DNA of 51,110 nucleotides from Pseudomonadota bacterium. Its GTDB lineage: Bacteria; Pseudomonadota; Gammaproteobacteria; Steroidobacterales; Steroidobacteraceae. The position numbers and the translations under genes were made by a program. Below are positions 15,544 through 24,884 of the stretch, piece after piece. The notes below the pieces were generated by a model. The model did no database searches and was not told the DNA's origin. It saw only the letters and a list, made by a program, of their open reading frames with translations. Every line of letters begins with the position of its first letter. Within the stretch, counting starts at the first letter, position 1. The stretch covers positions 1-51,110 of the forward strand of contig JAJZSQ010000011.1 in the NCBI GenBank assembly GCA_021849615.1, in the 5' to 3' direction.

Positions 15544-16719
15544 TCAGCCGAGCAGCTTCTCGCGCCGGTACAGCCGGCCGGCGAAAAACGTCAACACCGC
15601 GCCGAGGGCGAGCGTCACGCCGGCCGAGATCGCCAGATCCGTCGCCGGCAGCGGCTGGGCGCGCAGCAGACTCATGATGATGAAGTGCTGGCTGAGCGAA
15701 GGGACCGCCATGAGTGCCGGCCGCGGCCGCAGCCCCATGATATTCGCAAAGATCAGCGGCAGCGTCGGAATCAGCAGAACCAGTCCGACATACGTCTGCG
15801 CTTCGCGGTAACTGCGCGTATAGGCGGCCACGAGCGTCATCAGTGCAGCGCCCGCCGGAATGAGGGGCAGGCAGCCGAGCACGATGCCGGCCGCAACGGC
15901 CGGACCGAAGTTCGCGCTCATACCGAGCCGGTCAAGTCCAATGTGATGCAGCGCGAATGCGAACGCGGCCACCGTCAGCACGAGTGACACCGTCATCATG
16001 GCGCAGGCGGCGAGCATCTTGCCGTACACCAGGTGCTCACGCCGCACTGGCATGGTCAGCAGCGGCTCGAGCGAGCCGCGCTCGCGCTCCCCGGACGTCG
16101 CGTCGATGGCGATGTACAGTCCGCTCATCAGCATCGTCAGCAGAATCGCATAGCTCAGCATGCCGAGCACGAGCGCCGCGCGGCTCTGCGGCGTGGAGAT
16201 GTCGATGGCGTGCAGCGCAATCGGTGCGAGCAGCTGCGGGTCGAGGCCGCGGGCCACCAGGCGCAGGCGGGCGATGGTGCCGCCGTACAGTCCGATCAGA
16301 CTCGCGAGCCGCTGCACCCGGCTCTGCACCGCGCGCTCGGACTCATCGGCATACAGCCGCAGCGATGCGGGCTTGCCGGCAGCGAGCCGCGCGCCGAAGT
16401 CGCGCGGAACGTACAGCAGCGGGCCGTGCGAACGTTTGACCATCGTGCGCGCCGTCGCACGGTCGGCCTGCACCGCGCGGATGTGAACCCGGTACTGGCC
16501 CAGGAACTGAAGCAGCTGCGGGGCCCGTTCGGCATGCGCCACCGTCAGGACGAGCGGCCGCTGGTCGGGGGCGCCACCGTGGCGGATCGCCATCGAGAGT
16601 GCCACGGAGATCAGCGCTGGCATCAGCAGCGGCCCGATCACCAGCGTCGTGAACAGCGAGCGACGATCGCGCAGCGTCTCGCGGAACTCCTTGCGAAAGA
16701 CCCGCCAGATCGCGTTCAT
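15544..16719 (-). CDS. ABC-2 type export permease (NatB-like)
   Basis: A 391-residue inner-membrane permease. It has an N-terminal membrane anchor (FRETLRDRRSLFTTLVIGPLLMPALISVALSM), a large extracytoplasmic domain (about residues 45-170) and six C-terminal hydrophobic segments including YAILLTMLMSGLYIAIDATSGERERGSLEPLLTMPV, the conserved loop of NatB/ABC-2 permeases. NatAB of Bacillus exports sodium; here the substrate is unproven. The ATG overlaps the stop of the ATPase gene by four bases, which pairs them as one transporter. Confidence 0.85.
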   Translation of the reverse strand: MNAIWRVFRKEFRETLRDRRSLFTTLVIGPLLMPALISVALSMAIRHGGAPDQRPLVLTVAHAERAPQLLQFLGQYRVHIRAVQADRATARTMVKRSHGPLLYVPRDFGARLAAGKPASLRLYADESERAVQSRVQRLASLIGLYGGTIARLRLVARGLDPQLLAPIALHAIDISTPQSRAALVLGMLSYAILLTMLMSGLYIAIDATSGERERGSLEPLLTMPVRREHLVYGKMLAACAMMTVSLVLTVAAFAFALHHIGLDRLGMSANFGPAVAAGIVLGCLPLIPAGAALMTLVAAYTRSYREAQTYVGLVLLIPTLPLIFANIMGLRPRPALMAVPSLSQHFIIMSLLRAQPLPATDLAISAGVTLALGAVLTFFAGRLYRREKLLG

Positions 16720-17453
16720 GCGGACGGCTCCGCCGCATCGAGGCCCGCCAGGCGCACGAATGCCTCTTCCAGCGATGCAGTGCCGGCGCGCGCCTGCAGC
16801 TCCTGCGGCGGGGCCTGCACGATGACCGTGCCGGCAGCGATGATGATGAGCTCATCGCACAGCGCCGCGACCTCCTGCATGACATGGCTGGAGAAGAGGA
16901 TGCAGTGTCCCTCGGCACGCAGCTCGGCCAGCAGCCGCCGCAGCGTGCGCACCGCCATGACGTCGAGGCCGTTGGTGGGTTCATCGAGCAGCACGTTGCG
17001 TGGCTGGTGCACGAGAGCCCGGGCCAGCGCGGTCTTGACCCGCTGGCCCTGCGAGAAGCCCTTCGCCGGACGATCGGCGAACGACTGCATCTCGAGCCGC
17101 TCGATCAGTTCCCCGGCGCGCGCACGGCGCACGGCCCGTGTCAGCCCGTGCAGCGTGCCGAAGTACTCGATGTTCTCGCGCGCCGTCAGGTTCGGGTACA
17201 GGCCCGCGCCGTGCGGCAGCACGCCCATGAGCCGCCGCGCCTGCAGCGGATCGGTGAGGATGCTCACGCCGTCGACCCAGGCATCACCGCCATCAGGGGT
17301 GAGTACCGTGTAGAGCATGCGCAGCGTCGTGGACTTGCCGGCACCATTGGGGCCGAGCAGTCCGGTGATCCGCCCGTCGCCGGCACGCAGCGTGACGCCG
17401 TCGACCGCCGTCACGCTTCCGAACCGCTTCACCAGTGCGCGCGCCTCGATCAT
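16716..17453 (-). CDS. ABC transporter ATP-binding protein (NatA-like)
   Basis: A 245-residue ATPase partner of the ABC-2 permease. Walker A is GPNGAGKST (about residues 35-43), the signature region is GFSQGQRVKTALARALVH (SQGQ instead of the common SGGQ), Walker B is NVLLDEPTNGLD, and the switch His lies in ILFSSHVMQEV. The start at 17453 is fixed by the ATGA overlap with the upstream hydrolase stop. The frame stays open far upstream through antisense sequence, but only this part is a gene. It probably drives export through the membrane protein encoded next. Confidence 0.92.
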   Translation of the reverse strand: MIEARALVKRFGSVTAVDGVTLRAGDGRITGLLGPNGAGKSTTLRMLYTVLTPDGGDAWVDGVSILTDPLQARRLMGVLPHGAGLYPNLTARENIEYFGTLHGLTRAVRRARAGELIERLEMQSFADRPAKGFSQGQRVKTALARALVHQPRNVLLDEPTNGLDVMAVRTLRRLLAELRAEGHCILFSSHVMQEVAALCDELIIIAAGTVIVQAPPQELQARAGTASLEEAFVRLAGLDAAEPSA

Positions 17454-18934
17454 GGACCGGGCCCGTTCAAGGTCAGAAAGAACGGCGGCGGGCGCAGCCG
17501 GCGGATACAGCGGGTGTTCAGGCCCTGAACCGAGGCGCGCGCGATGAACCGGGCCATCAGCCGGCCGACGCACGGATCGAGCAGCTGCCCGTGCCCGAAA
17601 CCCGGCACCACCAGATCGAGGCTGTGCGGATAGCCGCGCGCCGCCTCGGCGGCGTAGCGCGGCGGGGTGATCGGATCGTTGCTCCCCGACAGCAGCAGCA
17701 CCGGCACGTTCGAGTGCAGCGGTGCATGAAAGTCGGCCGCGACCGGTCCGCGAGGCCAGAGCTTGCAGACCGTCGCCAGATCGCGCAGCGGCGCGAGGCC
17801 GAGGAACGAGCGGCGCATCGCCGCGCGCTGCTGGGCGCTCACCCGGTAGAACGGCACGTCCTCGGAGCAGACCACGGTGTTGTTCATGCCCGCGGCGACG
17901 GCGCCGCTGTACAGCCGGTCGATGAGCAGGAACTGACCAGCGAGCGGCGCATAGTTGCCGGCCGCGGCCGCATGCAGATCGAGCGGCAGCAGCGCTGCGA
18001 GCGCCGGGGTGTAGCTGGCGAGCCGGAGCACCTCGCCCAGCTGGTAGGTCGTCATGCGCAGCCGGACCGGCGAGCCCCGGGTCGGGTCCGGCACGCTGAG
18101 CGTGACCGGATGCGCGGTGAGCGCGGCGCGTACGCGCCGGTAGGCCGCGAGCGGGTTGCCGAAGCGGGCCCGGCAGGTCCTCTGCGCCGCGCAGTCCCCC
18201 AGAATCCGCCGCACCGCCCGCTGGGCGCTGAGGGCACTCAGCGCGCCGATCGGCAGCTGCGGCGGCACCACCCCGTCGAGAATCATGGCGCGCACCCGCT
18301 GCGGGAAGCGGCGCAGATACTCCTGCGCCACGACGGTGCCGTAGGAGGAGCCGTACAGGTCGATCCTGCGGTAGCCGAGCGCCGCGCGCACGCGCTCGAG
18401 GTCCTCGACCGCCAGATCCGTGGTGTAAAAGCGCACGTGCGCGTGGGCGCGCAGGCGACGCAGACAGCGCTCGGCCTCTGCGGCAATCATGGCCTGGGTG
18501 GGCGGACCCAGCGCGCCGTGCCCGCGACCCGGGCGCCGCGGACAGACCAGGGCGTTCGAGCCGCCCGTGCCGCGCTGATCGACGAGCACGATGTCGCGGT
18601 CGCGATGAATCGCCGCAAAGGCACTCGCCACCCCGGCATAGAAGGTACTGGCCGCTTCCCCGGGACCGCCGGCCAGAACGAACAGCGGATCGGGCCGGGC
18701 CACGGTGCTCACCGCCTTCACCACAGCCACGGCGAGGCGGATCTGCCGGCCGCGCGGATCCGCCGGGTTCTCCGCCACCGCCAGATGGCCGCACTCGGCT
18801 TTGACCAGCTGCAACGCACCGCTCGAGCGCAGCTCGCAGGGAGCGAGCGGCAGGCGCGGCGCAGGCGCAGCGCGGCCGGCGGGGCTCGCCGCGAGCAGCA
18901 TCAGCGCCAGGATCGGGACTGCGGGTCGCCTCAC
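17450..18934 (-). CDS. Secreted alpha/beta-hydrolase, tripeptidyl/prolyl aminopeptidase-like (S33)
   Basis: A 494-residue exported hydrolase. The signal peptide [22 protein letters not shown] is followed by a hydrolase core with [12 protein letters not shown] (oxyanion region), [11 protein letters not shown], nucleophile Ser in [19 protein letters not shown], Asp in [12 protein letters not shown] and His in VPGFGHGQ. The C-terminal TAP-like domain and overall length fit Streptomyces/Xanthomonas-type tripeptidyl or proline aminopeptidases. The triad is complete, so it is probably active in the periplasm. It is the first gene of a leftward operon with the NatAB pair (four-base overlap) and is divergent from mnmG. 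Confidence 0.85.
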   Translation of the reverse strand: MRRPAVPILALMLLAASPAGRAAPAPRLPLAPCELRSSGALQLVKAECGHLAVAENPADPRGRQIRLAVAVVKAVSTVARPDPLFVLAGGPGEAASTFYAGVASAFAAIHRDRDIVLVDQRGTGGSNALVCPRRPGRGHGALGPPTQAMIAAEAERCLRRLRAHAHVRFYTTDLAVEDLERVRAALGYRRIDLYGSSYGTVVAQEYLRRFPQRVRAMILDGVVPPQLPIGALSALSAQRAVRRILGDCAAQRTCRARFGNPLAAYRRVRAALTAHPVTLSVPDPTRGSPVRLRMTTYQLGEVLRLASYTPALAALLPLDLHAAAAGNYAPLAGQFLLIDRLYSGAVAAGMNNTVVCSEDVPFYRVSAQQRAAMRRSFLGLAPLRDLATVCKLWPRGPVAADFHAPLHSNVPVLLLSGSNDPITPPRYAAEAARGYPHSLDLVVPGFGHGQLLDPCVGRLMARFIARASVQGLNTRCIRRLRPPPFFLTLNGPGP

Positions 18935-18972
18935 GGTTGCCCATGATAAAGCAAGGGCCGCGGCTGCGCCGT

Positions 18973-19001
18973 TTGGGCCTCACCGGGGCGTGCACTACAC
19001 T
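18973..19001 (+). promoter_or_regulatory. Candidate promoter of mnmG giving a leaderless transcript
   Basis: TTGGGC (18973-18978), a 17-base spacer and TACACT (18996-19001). Transcription would begin about seven bases later, on the ATG at 19008. No Shine-Dalgarno precedes either ATG (19002 or 19008), which fits leaderless initiation. Confidence 0.45.
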
Positions 19002-19007
19002 ATGCAG

Positions 19008-20930
19008 ATGCGATTCACTCATCCGTTCGAGGTCATCGTGATCGGCGGCGGCCATGCCGGGACCGAGGCGGCCCTGGCGGCCGCGCGCATGGGCGCGCGC
19101 ACGCTGCTGCTGACGCAGAACATCGAAACGCTCGGACAGATGAGCTGCAATCCGGCCATCGGCGGTATCGGCAAGGGCCACCTGGTCCGGGAAATCGATG
19201 CGCTCGGCGGCGCGATGGGCCGCGCAGCGGATCGGGCCGGCATCCAGTTCCGCACCCTCAACGGCAGCAAGGGTCCGGCAGTGCGCGCCACCCGCGCGCA
19301 GGCCGACCGGCAGTTGTACAAGCAGGCGATCCGCTCGATCCTCGAGGCCGAGCGGAACCTTCTGGTGTTCCAGCAGGAAGCAGCCGACCTCGTGGTCGAT
19401 GGCGATGCAGTGCGTGGCGTCGTGACCGTCACCGGCATCGTGTTCGAGGCCCCGCGGATCGTGCTCACTGTGGGCACCTTCCTCGGCGGGCGGATCCACG
19501 TCGGGCTCGATCAGTATGCCGCGGGCCGCGCCGGCGATCCGCCCTCGAACCGGCTCGCCGCACGGCTGCGTGAACTGCCGCTGCGCGTCGGGCGGCTGAA
19601 GACCGGCACGCCGCCGCGTCTGGACGGGCGCTCGCTCGATTACGGCGCGATGAGCGTGCAGGACAGCGACGACCCGCTGCCGGTGTTCTCCTTCCTCGGC
19701 CGGCCGCAGGAGCACCCGCCCCAGGTGTCCTGCCACATCACGCACACCACCGATCGGACGCACGAGATCATCCGCGCCGCCACCGACCGCTCGCCGATGT
19801 TCACCGGCGTGATCGAAGGCGTCGGACCGCGCTACTGCCCGTCGATCGAAGACAAGGTGGTGCGCTTCGCCGAGCGCAGCGCGCACCAGATCTTCGTCGA
19901 ACCGGAGGGTCTGTGCACGCACGAGATCTACCCCAATGGCATCTCCACCAGCCTGCCGTTCGACGTGCAGGTGGCGCTGGTGCACAGCATTCCGGGTTTC
20001 GAGCGGGCGCATCTGACGCGCCCCGGCTATGCGATCGAGTACGATTACTTCGACCCGCGGGATCTGCACCCCTCGCTCGAGACACGACCGCTGCAGGGAC
20101 TGTATTTCGCCGGTCAGATCAACGGCACCACCGGCTACGAGGAGGCCGCGGCGCAGGGCCTGCTCGCCGGCATCAACGCGGCGCTCGCCGTGCGCGGGGA
20201 ATCCCCGTGGGTGCCGAAGCGCAGCGAAGGCTATCTCGGGGTGCTGGTCGACGATCTCGTGACCCGCGGCACGCGCGAGCCGTACCGGATGTTCACCAGC
20301 CGCGCCGAGCACCGGCTGCTGCTGCGCGAAGACAACGCCGATGAGCGCCTGACGCCGATCGGGCGGCGCCTGGGTCTGGTCGATGACACGCGCTGGCAGG
20401 TCTTCGAAACGAAGCGGCGGCGCGTCGAACACGAAGTCGCGCGTCTGCAGGCACTGCGCGTGCATCCGCACACTGTGGATTCCGCGTGGTGCGAGCGCGT
20501 GCTCGGCGCACCGCTCGGCCGCGACGTGTCGGCCTTCGAGCTGCTGCGCCGCCCCGAGGTGTGCTATGAGGTGCTGATCGAGATCGCCGGCGGACCGGCG
20601 CGCGGCGATTGCGAGGCCGAGTGGGACGAGCGCATCCTCGCGCAGCTGCCCGCCCAGGTCGAGGCCCTCGCCAAGTACGCCGGCTACATCGAGCGGCAGC
20701 AGGACGAGATCGATCGCCAGCGCCGCAACGAGGAGACCCGTTTGCCCGAAGATATCGATTACGCCGAGGTCACCGGTCTGTCGCACGAGGTGCGAGCCCG
20801 GCTGAGCGAGTACCGGCCCGCGACGGTGGGCCAGGCCGGGCGACTGCCAGGCGTGACGCCCGCGGCGGTCACACTGCTGCTGGTGCACCTGAAGAAGCGC
20901 GCGCTGGGCGCCGGAGCGCGCGTCGCATGA
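19008..20930 (+). CDS. mnmG: tRNA uridine-5-carboxymethylaminomethyl modification enzyme MnmG (GidA)
   Basis: FAD-binding subunit of the MnmE-MnmG complex that modifies the wobble uridine of several tRNAs. The dinucleotide motif is [44 protein letters not shown] is the first family signature and [23 protein letters not shown] the second. The C-terminal helical domain for MnmE and tRNA binding ends the 640 residues. The second of two adjacent ATGs is chosen: [15 protein letters not shown] aligns without a gap to E. coli MFYPDPFDVIIIGGG and sits at the predicted transcription start. pyrF follows with an ATGA overlap, an unusual partner since mnmG is commonly beside rsmG. Confidence 0.96.
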   Translation: MRFTHPFEVIVIGGGHAGTEAALAAARMGARTLLLTQNIETLGQMSCNPAIGGIGKGHLVREIDALGGAMGRAADRAGIQFRTLNGSKGPAVRATRAQADRQLYKQAIRSILEAERNLLVFQQEAADLVVDGDAVRGVVTVTGIVFEAPRIVLTVGTFLGGRIHVGLDQYAAGRAGDPPSNRLAARLRELPLRVGRLKTGTPPRLDGRSLDYGAMSVQDSDDPLPVFSFLGRPQEHPPQVSCHITHTTDRTHEIIRAATDRSPMFTGVIEGVGPRYCPSIEDKVVRFAERSAHQIFVEPEGLCTHEIYPNGISTSLPFDVQVALVHSIPGFERAHLTRPGYAIEYDYFDPRDLHPSLETRPLQGLYFAGQINGTTGYEEAAAQGLLAGINAALAVRGESPWVPKRSEGYLGVLVDDLVTRGTREPYRMFTSRAEHRLLLREDNADERLTPIGRRLGLVDDTRWQVFETKRRRVEHEVARLQALRVHPHTVDSAWCERVLGAPLGRDVSAFELLRRPEVCYEVLIEIAGGPARGDCEAEWDERILAQLPAQVEALAKYAGYIERQQDEIDRQRRNEETRLPEDIDYAEVTGLSHEVRARLSEYRPATVGQAGRLPGVTPAAVTLLLVHLKKRALGAGARVA

Positions 20931-21763
20931 GCACGTTCATCGACCGTCTGCAGGGCAGTTGGGCGCGCAACGACTCGCTGGTCTGCGTCGGACTCGATCC
21001 GGAGATCGAGCGTTTCCCCGAGCACGTCGCCGCGCATGCCTCGCCGATCTTCCAGTTCAACAAGGCGATCATCGACGCCACCGCTGATCTGGTCTGCGCC
21101 TACAAGCCGCAGTTCGCGCACTATGCGGCCTACGAGGCCGAAGACCAGCTGCAGCGCACCATCGAATACATTCACGATACGTACCCCGACATCCCGGTGA
21201 TCCTCGATTCCAAGCGCGGCGACGTGGGCAATACCGCCGAGCGCTACGCGAACGAGGCGTTCGAGCGTTACGGCGCCGATGCGGTCACGGTCAATCCCTA
21301 CCTCGGCGCGGATTCGCTCGAACCGTTTCTCAAACATGCCGATCGCGGCGTGATCATCTTGTGCCGCACCTCGAACCCCGGGGCACGCGACCTGCAGGAC
21401 CTCACGGTGGATGCCGCCGGACGGCGGCTCTATCACGTGGTGGCCGATCTGGCGGCACAGCAGTGGAACACCCGCGGCAATTGCCTCCTCGTGGTCGGTG
21501 CCACGTACCCGCAGGAACTCGCGGAAGTACGGCGCATCGTCGGGGACATGCCGCTGCTGGTGCCCGGCGTGGGCGCCCAGGGCGGCGATGTCGCCGCGGC
21601 GGTGCGCAGCGGCCAGACCGCCGCCGGCACCGGACTCATCATCAGCTCCTCCCGTGGCATCCTCTACGCATCAGGGGGCGAGGATTTCGCGAGCGCGGCG
21701 CGTGCGGCGACTGAGCGGCTGCGCAGCCAGATCAACGAATACCGACTCCGACCGGCTCGCTGA
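20927..21763 (+). CDS. pyrF: Orotidine 5'-phosphate decarboxylase (type 2)
   Basis: Decarboxylates OMP to UMP, the last step of pyrimidine nucleotide synthesis. A 278-residue protein of the longer, type 2 subfamily: [36 protein letters not shown] and the catalytic [18 protein letters not shown] (Lys and Asp array), ending [12 protein letters not shown] and [11 protein letters not shown] for phosphate binding. The ATG overlaps the mnmG stop by four bases. The next gene, an oligopeptide-binding lipoprotein, begins six bases after its stop. Function is secure. Confidence 0.95.
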   Translation: MSTFIDRLQGSWARNDSLVCVGLDPEIERFPEHVAAHASPIFQFNKAIIDATADLVCAYKPQFAHYAAYEAEDQLQRTIEYIHDTYPDIPVILDSKRGDVGNTAERYANEAFERYGADAVTVNPYLGADSLEPFLKHADRGVIILCRTSNPGARDLQDLTVDAAGRRLYHVVADLAAQQWNTRGNCLLVVGATYPQELAEVRRIVGDMPLLVPGVGAQGGDVAAAVRSGQTAAGTGLIISSSRGILYASGGEDFASAARAATERLRSQINEYRLRPAR

Positions 21764-21769
21764 GGGGCC

Positions 21770-23392
21770 ATGAACGCTCGCCGGGCCCGCGGTGGTGCCG
21801 TCCTGCTCGCGCTCGCGGCACTCAGCGGCTGCGCGCCGCACCGCGGCGGTGCGGCGCGCGGACACGCCGGCACGGATATCCTGTTGCGCGGACTGGATCT
21901 CGAACCGGACTCCCTCGATCCGCAGAAGGCCCGATCCGTCGAGGCACAACGCGTGCTGCGCGATCTGTGCGAGGGCTTGACCACCCTGGACCGTCACGGC
22001 CGCCCCGCGCCCGGCATCGCCAAGGCGTGGACGATGAGCGCCAACGGCGAGACGTACACGTTCACGTTGCGGCACGACGCTCGCTGGTCGACGGGCGCAC
22101 CGGTCGTTGCGGCCGATTTCGTCGCCGGGCTGCGCCGCCTGGTCGATCCGCGGACCGCGTCGGCCTACGCCGCCGTGGTGAGCGTGATCCGGAATGCCCC
22201 CGCCATTATCGCCGGCCGGCTGCCACCGCAGGACCTGGGCGTATCCGCCCCCTCGGCGCATACCGTCGTGATCCAACTGCGTACGCCCGCGCAGTATCTG
22301 CCTGCACTGCTCGCCCACCCGACCACCTGTCCAGTCGATCCGGCATTGCTGAAGCGGTACGGCGACAGCTACGCGCAGCCGGGCCACATGCCCTCCGACG
22401 GCGCGTTCACCTTGACGCAGTGGGTCCACGGCTCGTACATCGAACTGACGCGCAACCCCGACTACTGGCGCAACCGCCAGACTCACCTCGCCGGGGTGCG
22501 CTACGTCATCTCCACCGATGAGAACGCGGAACTGGAGATGTACCGGGCCGGCGAGCTCGACATCATGGACGTGGTGCCGCGCGCCGAGATCGGCTGGATC
22601 CGTGCTCACCTCGGCAACCAGCTGCACGTCGCGCCGCAGCTCGGCACGTACTACTACGGCTTCAACCTGCGGCGCGCACCGTTCAAGGGCGCACGGGGAC
22701 TGCGCCGGGCACTCGCGCTGGTCATCCAGCGGCGCCGACTCACCCGGGATGTGCTGCGCACCGGCGAGCAGCCGGCCTACAGCTGGGTCCCGCCCGGGAC
22801 CGACGGCTACCAGGTGCAGGCGCCCGCCTGGAGCCGCCTCCCCATCGGTGCGCGCATCGCCGAAGCGCGCCGCCTGTATGCGGCGGCCGGCTACTCCGCA
22901 GCCCATCCGCTGAGATTCACGCTGCAGTACAACACCGGGGAGGTCCATCAGGACCTGGCGCTGGCGATTGCCTCGATGTGGCGCACCGCACTCGGCGTGC
23001 GGGTGCGTCTGGTCCGCGAGGACTTCAGTACGTTGATGCACAACATCAGTACGGGCGAGGCGACCATGTTCCGCTCCAGCTGGGAAGCGGACTACAACGA
23101 TCCGTATACCTTCGCGCAGTATTTCAAGAGCGATTTCGGCATCAACATGCCGCACTATGACAATCCGGCCTACGACCGGCTGGTCGATCGCGCCGAGGCG
23201 ACGCTCGATCCGGCCAGGCGCGCTGCGCTGCTCGAGCAAGCCGAGCGGCTGATGCTGCACGACCAGCCGATCATCCCGCTGTACTTCTACGTGAGCAAAC
23301 ACCTGGTCAAGCCGCGCGTCACCGGCTGGTACGACAACCCCATGGATGTCACCTACAGCCGCGAGCTCGCCCTGCGCGGCGCATCGCCCTGA
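21770..23392 (+). CDS. Peptide-binding lipoprotein of ABC importers (SBP_bac_5/OppA-like)
   Basis: A 540-residue periplasmic solute-binding protein. The lipobox is LSGC with Cys21, after the hydrophobic stretch VLLALAAL. The core resembles OppA/MppA: EPDSLDPQKA, LCEGLTTLDRHGRPAPGIAKAW, YTFTLRHDARWSTG, GHMPSDGAFTLTQWVHGSYIELTRNPDYW and YYYGFNLRRAPFK, with a C-terminal FRSSWEADYNDPYTFAQYF. No permease or ATPase gene lies in the window, so it is an orphan; it may serve a distant Opp/Dpp system or work in murein peptide recycling. GAGGGG precedes the ATG, which follows pyrF by six bases. Confidence 0.9.
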   Translation: MNARRARGGAVLLALAALSGCAPHRGGAARGHAGTDILLRGLDLEPDSLDPQKARSVEAQRVLRDLCEGLTTLDRHGRPAPGIAKAWTMSANGETYTFTLRHDARWSTGAPVVAADFVAGLRRLVDPRTASAYAAVVSVIRNAPAIIAGRLPPQDLGVSAPSAHTVVIQLRTPAQYLPALLAHPTTCPVDPALLKRYGDSYAQPGHMPSDGAFTLTQWVHGSYIELTRNPDYWRNRQTHLAGVRYVISTDENAELEMYRAGELDIMDVVPRAEIGWIRAHLGNQLHVAPQLGTYYYGFNLRRAPFKGARGLRRALALVIQRRRLTRDVLRTGEQPAYSWVPPGTDGYQVQAPAWSRLPIGARIAEARRLYAAAGYSAAHPLRFTLQYNTGEVHQDLALAIASMWRTALGVRVRLVREDFSTLMHNISTGEATMFRSSWEADYNDPYTFAQYFKSDFGINMPHYDNPAYDRLVDRAEATLDPARRAALLEQAERLMLHDQPIIPLYFYVSKHLVKPRVTGWYDNPMDVTYSRELALRGASP

Positions 23393-23419
23393 GCGCACCG
23401 GCCAAGGCCGGGCACGCGG

Positions 23420-24874
23420 TCACTTGCGCCAGTAGGTGCGCGTAAACAGCACGATAACGCTGAAGATCTCCAGCCGACCGAGCAGCATCGCGCTGGTGCA
23501 GATCCAGATCTGCGGCTCGGTGAGCGCGTGCAGATTCCACTGCGCATGTCCGGGCAATCCATAGGCGGTATTGTTGATCGTCGCGACGATCACGCGGAAC
23601 GCCGAATCGAAGCCCATGCCGGTGAGCAGCATGGCGAACACCAGCAGCGCCACGGCCATGAAATACAGGAAGATGAAGGCGAGGATGCCGTCGGCGGCCC
23701 GCTCGGGAATCGGGCGGCGGCCAACGCGCACGGGCGCCACCGCGCTCGGATGCACCAGCATCTTCAGCTCCCGCTCCGCCTGGCGCGTCAGTACGAGAGT
23801 ACGGAACATCTTGATACCGCCACCGGTGGTGCCGGTGCTGCACACGATGCCGGAGAGGAACAGCATCCAGATGGGCGCGAACACCGGCCAGCCGTGAAAC
23901 AAGCCGTGCCCGACCGACACCCATCCGGTGGTAGTGGCCATGGAAATCACGTTGAATGCCGAGTAGCGCAGCGCGGTGTTGAAGTTCGAATAGACCCCGT
24001 TGAAGAACAGCAGCAGCGTCACACCGGTCACACTCAGCGACAGCACGATCGCCATCGCCTTGAATTCCGGGTCGTTGCGGTAGGGCTTGAGCGTCAGGCG
24101 CCGCAGTGCCACGAAATGGCGCGTGAAATTCATCGACGCGGCGAGCATCAGCACCATCAGCACCACTTCCACCGCCGGGGAATGGAAGTAGGCGATGCTG
24201 GCATCGTGCGTGGAGAATCCGCCGAGCGAGACGGCCGAGAACGCATGACAGATTGCATCGAACCAGGTCATGCCGCTGATGCGCAGCGCGAAGATGCCGG
24301 CGGCCGTGAGCAACACGTACACCAGCCACACCGAGCGGGCCGCTTCGGTGATGCGCGGCTCGAGTTTCTGGTCCTTGACCGGACCCGGTGCATCCGCCTT
24401 GTACAACTGCATGCCGCCGATGCCGAGCAGCGGCATCACGCCCATGGCCACCACGATCACCGCCAGTCCGCCGACCCAGATGAGCGAACAGCGCCAGAAG
24501 TTCAGCGACGGCGCGAGCGAGTCGAGCCCCGTGAACACCGTCGAGCCCGTCGTGGTGAGGCCCGACATCGTCTCGAACAGCGCGCGGGCGAAGCTCAGCC
24601 CCGGCATGGCCATGAGCAGAGGCAGCGTGGCGACCGCCGCGAGCAGGATCCAGCCGACGGTGACCAGCATGAAGCCGTCGCGGGGCTTCAGTTCCCGGCG
24701 GTATTTGTAGGTCAGCGCCGCCACCCCGAGACCGACGGTCGTGGTCAGCGCCGCACAGACCAGGAATGTCGACCACAGTCCGTCACCCATGGCGAGCGAA
24801 CAGCCAATCGGAAGGGCATACACCAGGCCGAAGGCGGCCAGGATCAACCCGAGAAAATAGATGATGCCGAGCAT
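23420..24874 (-). CDS. trkH: Trk potassium uptake membrane subunit
   Basis: A 484-residue inner-membrane K+ channel/transporter subunit, the usual TrkH length. Pore-loop selectivity regions are visible as MSGLTTTGSTVF (first repeat), CHAFSAVSLGGFSTHDASIAYFHS (second), CSTGTTGGGIKMFR (third) and ATINNTAYGLPGHAQWNL (fourth). It lies ten bases after trkA in the leftward gloB-uvrD-trkA-trkH series, so channel and gating ring are made together. The convergent solute-binding-protein gene ends 27 bases away; a short CCGGCC/GGCCGG repeat there is too tight to call a terminator. Confidence 0.96.
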   Translation of the reverse strand: MLGIIYFLGLILAAFGLVYALPIGCSLAMGDGLWSTFLVCAALTTTVGLGVAALTYKYRRELKPRDGFMLVTVGWILLAAVATLPLLMAMPGLSFARALFETMSGLTTTGSTVFTGLDSLAPSLNFWRCSLIWVGGLAVIVVAMGVMPLLGIGGMQLYKADAPGPVKDQKLEPRITEAARSVWLVYVLLTAAGIFALRISGMTWFDAICHAFSAVSLGGFSTHDASIAYFHSPAVEVVLMVLMLAASMNFTRHFVALRRLTLKPYRNDPEFKAMAIVLSLSVTGVTLLLFFNGVYSNFNTALRYSAFNVISMATTTGWVSVGHGLFHGWPVFAPIWMLFLSGIVCSTGTTGGGIKMFRTLVLTRQAERELKMLVHPSAVAPVRVGRRPIPERAADGILAFIFLYFMAVALLVFAMLLTGMGFDSAFRVIVATINNTAYGLPGHAQWNLHALTEPQIWICTSAMLLGRLEIFSVIVLFTRTYWRK

Positions 24875-24884
24875 GCGCGGGCGA

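Noticed and set aside
16716-20888. A 1390-codon open frame on the minus strand spanning natA, the peptidase-like gene and antisense of mnmG
   Set aside because: Only its last 245 codons encode a recognisable protein (NatA-like ATPase). The rest is antisense to mnmG or out of frame with the hydrolase gene, a normal effect of very high GC3.
23398-23411. CCGGCC-AA-GGCCGG as terminator between the solute-binding-protein gene and trkH
   Set aside because: A two-base loop is too tight and no T run follows; it is probably just GC-rich sequence.
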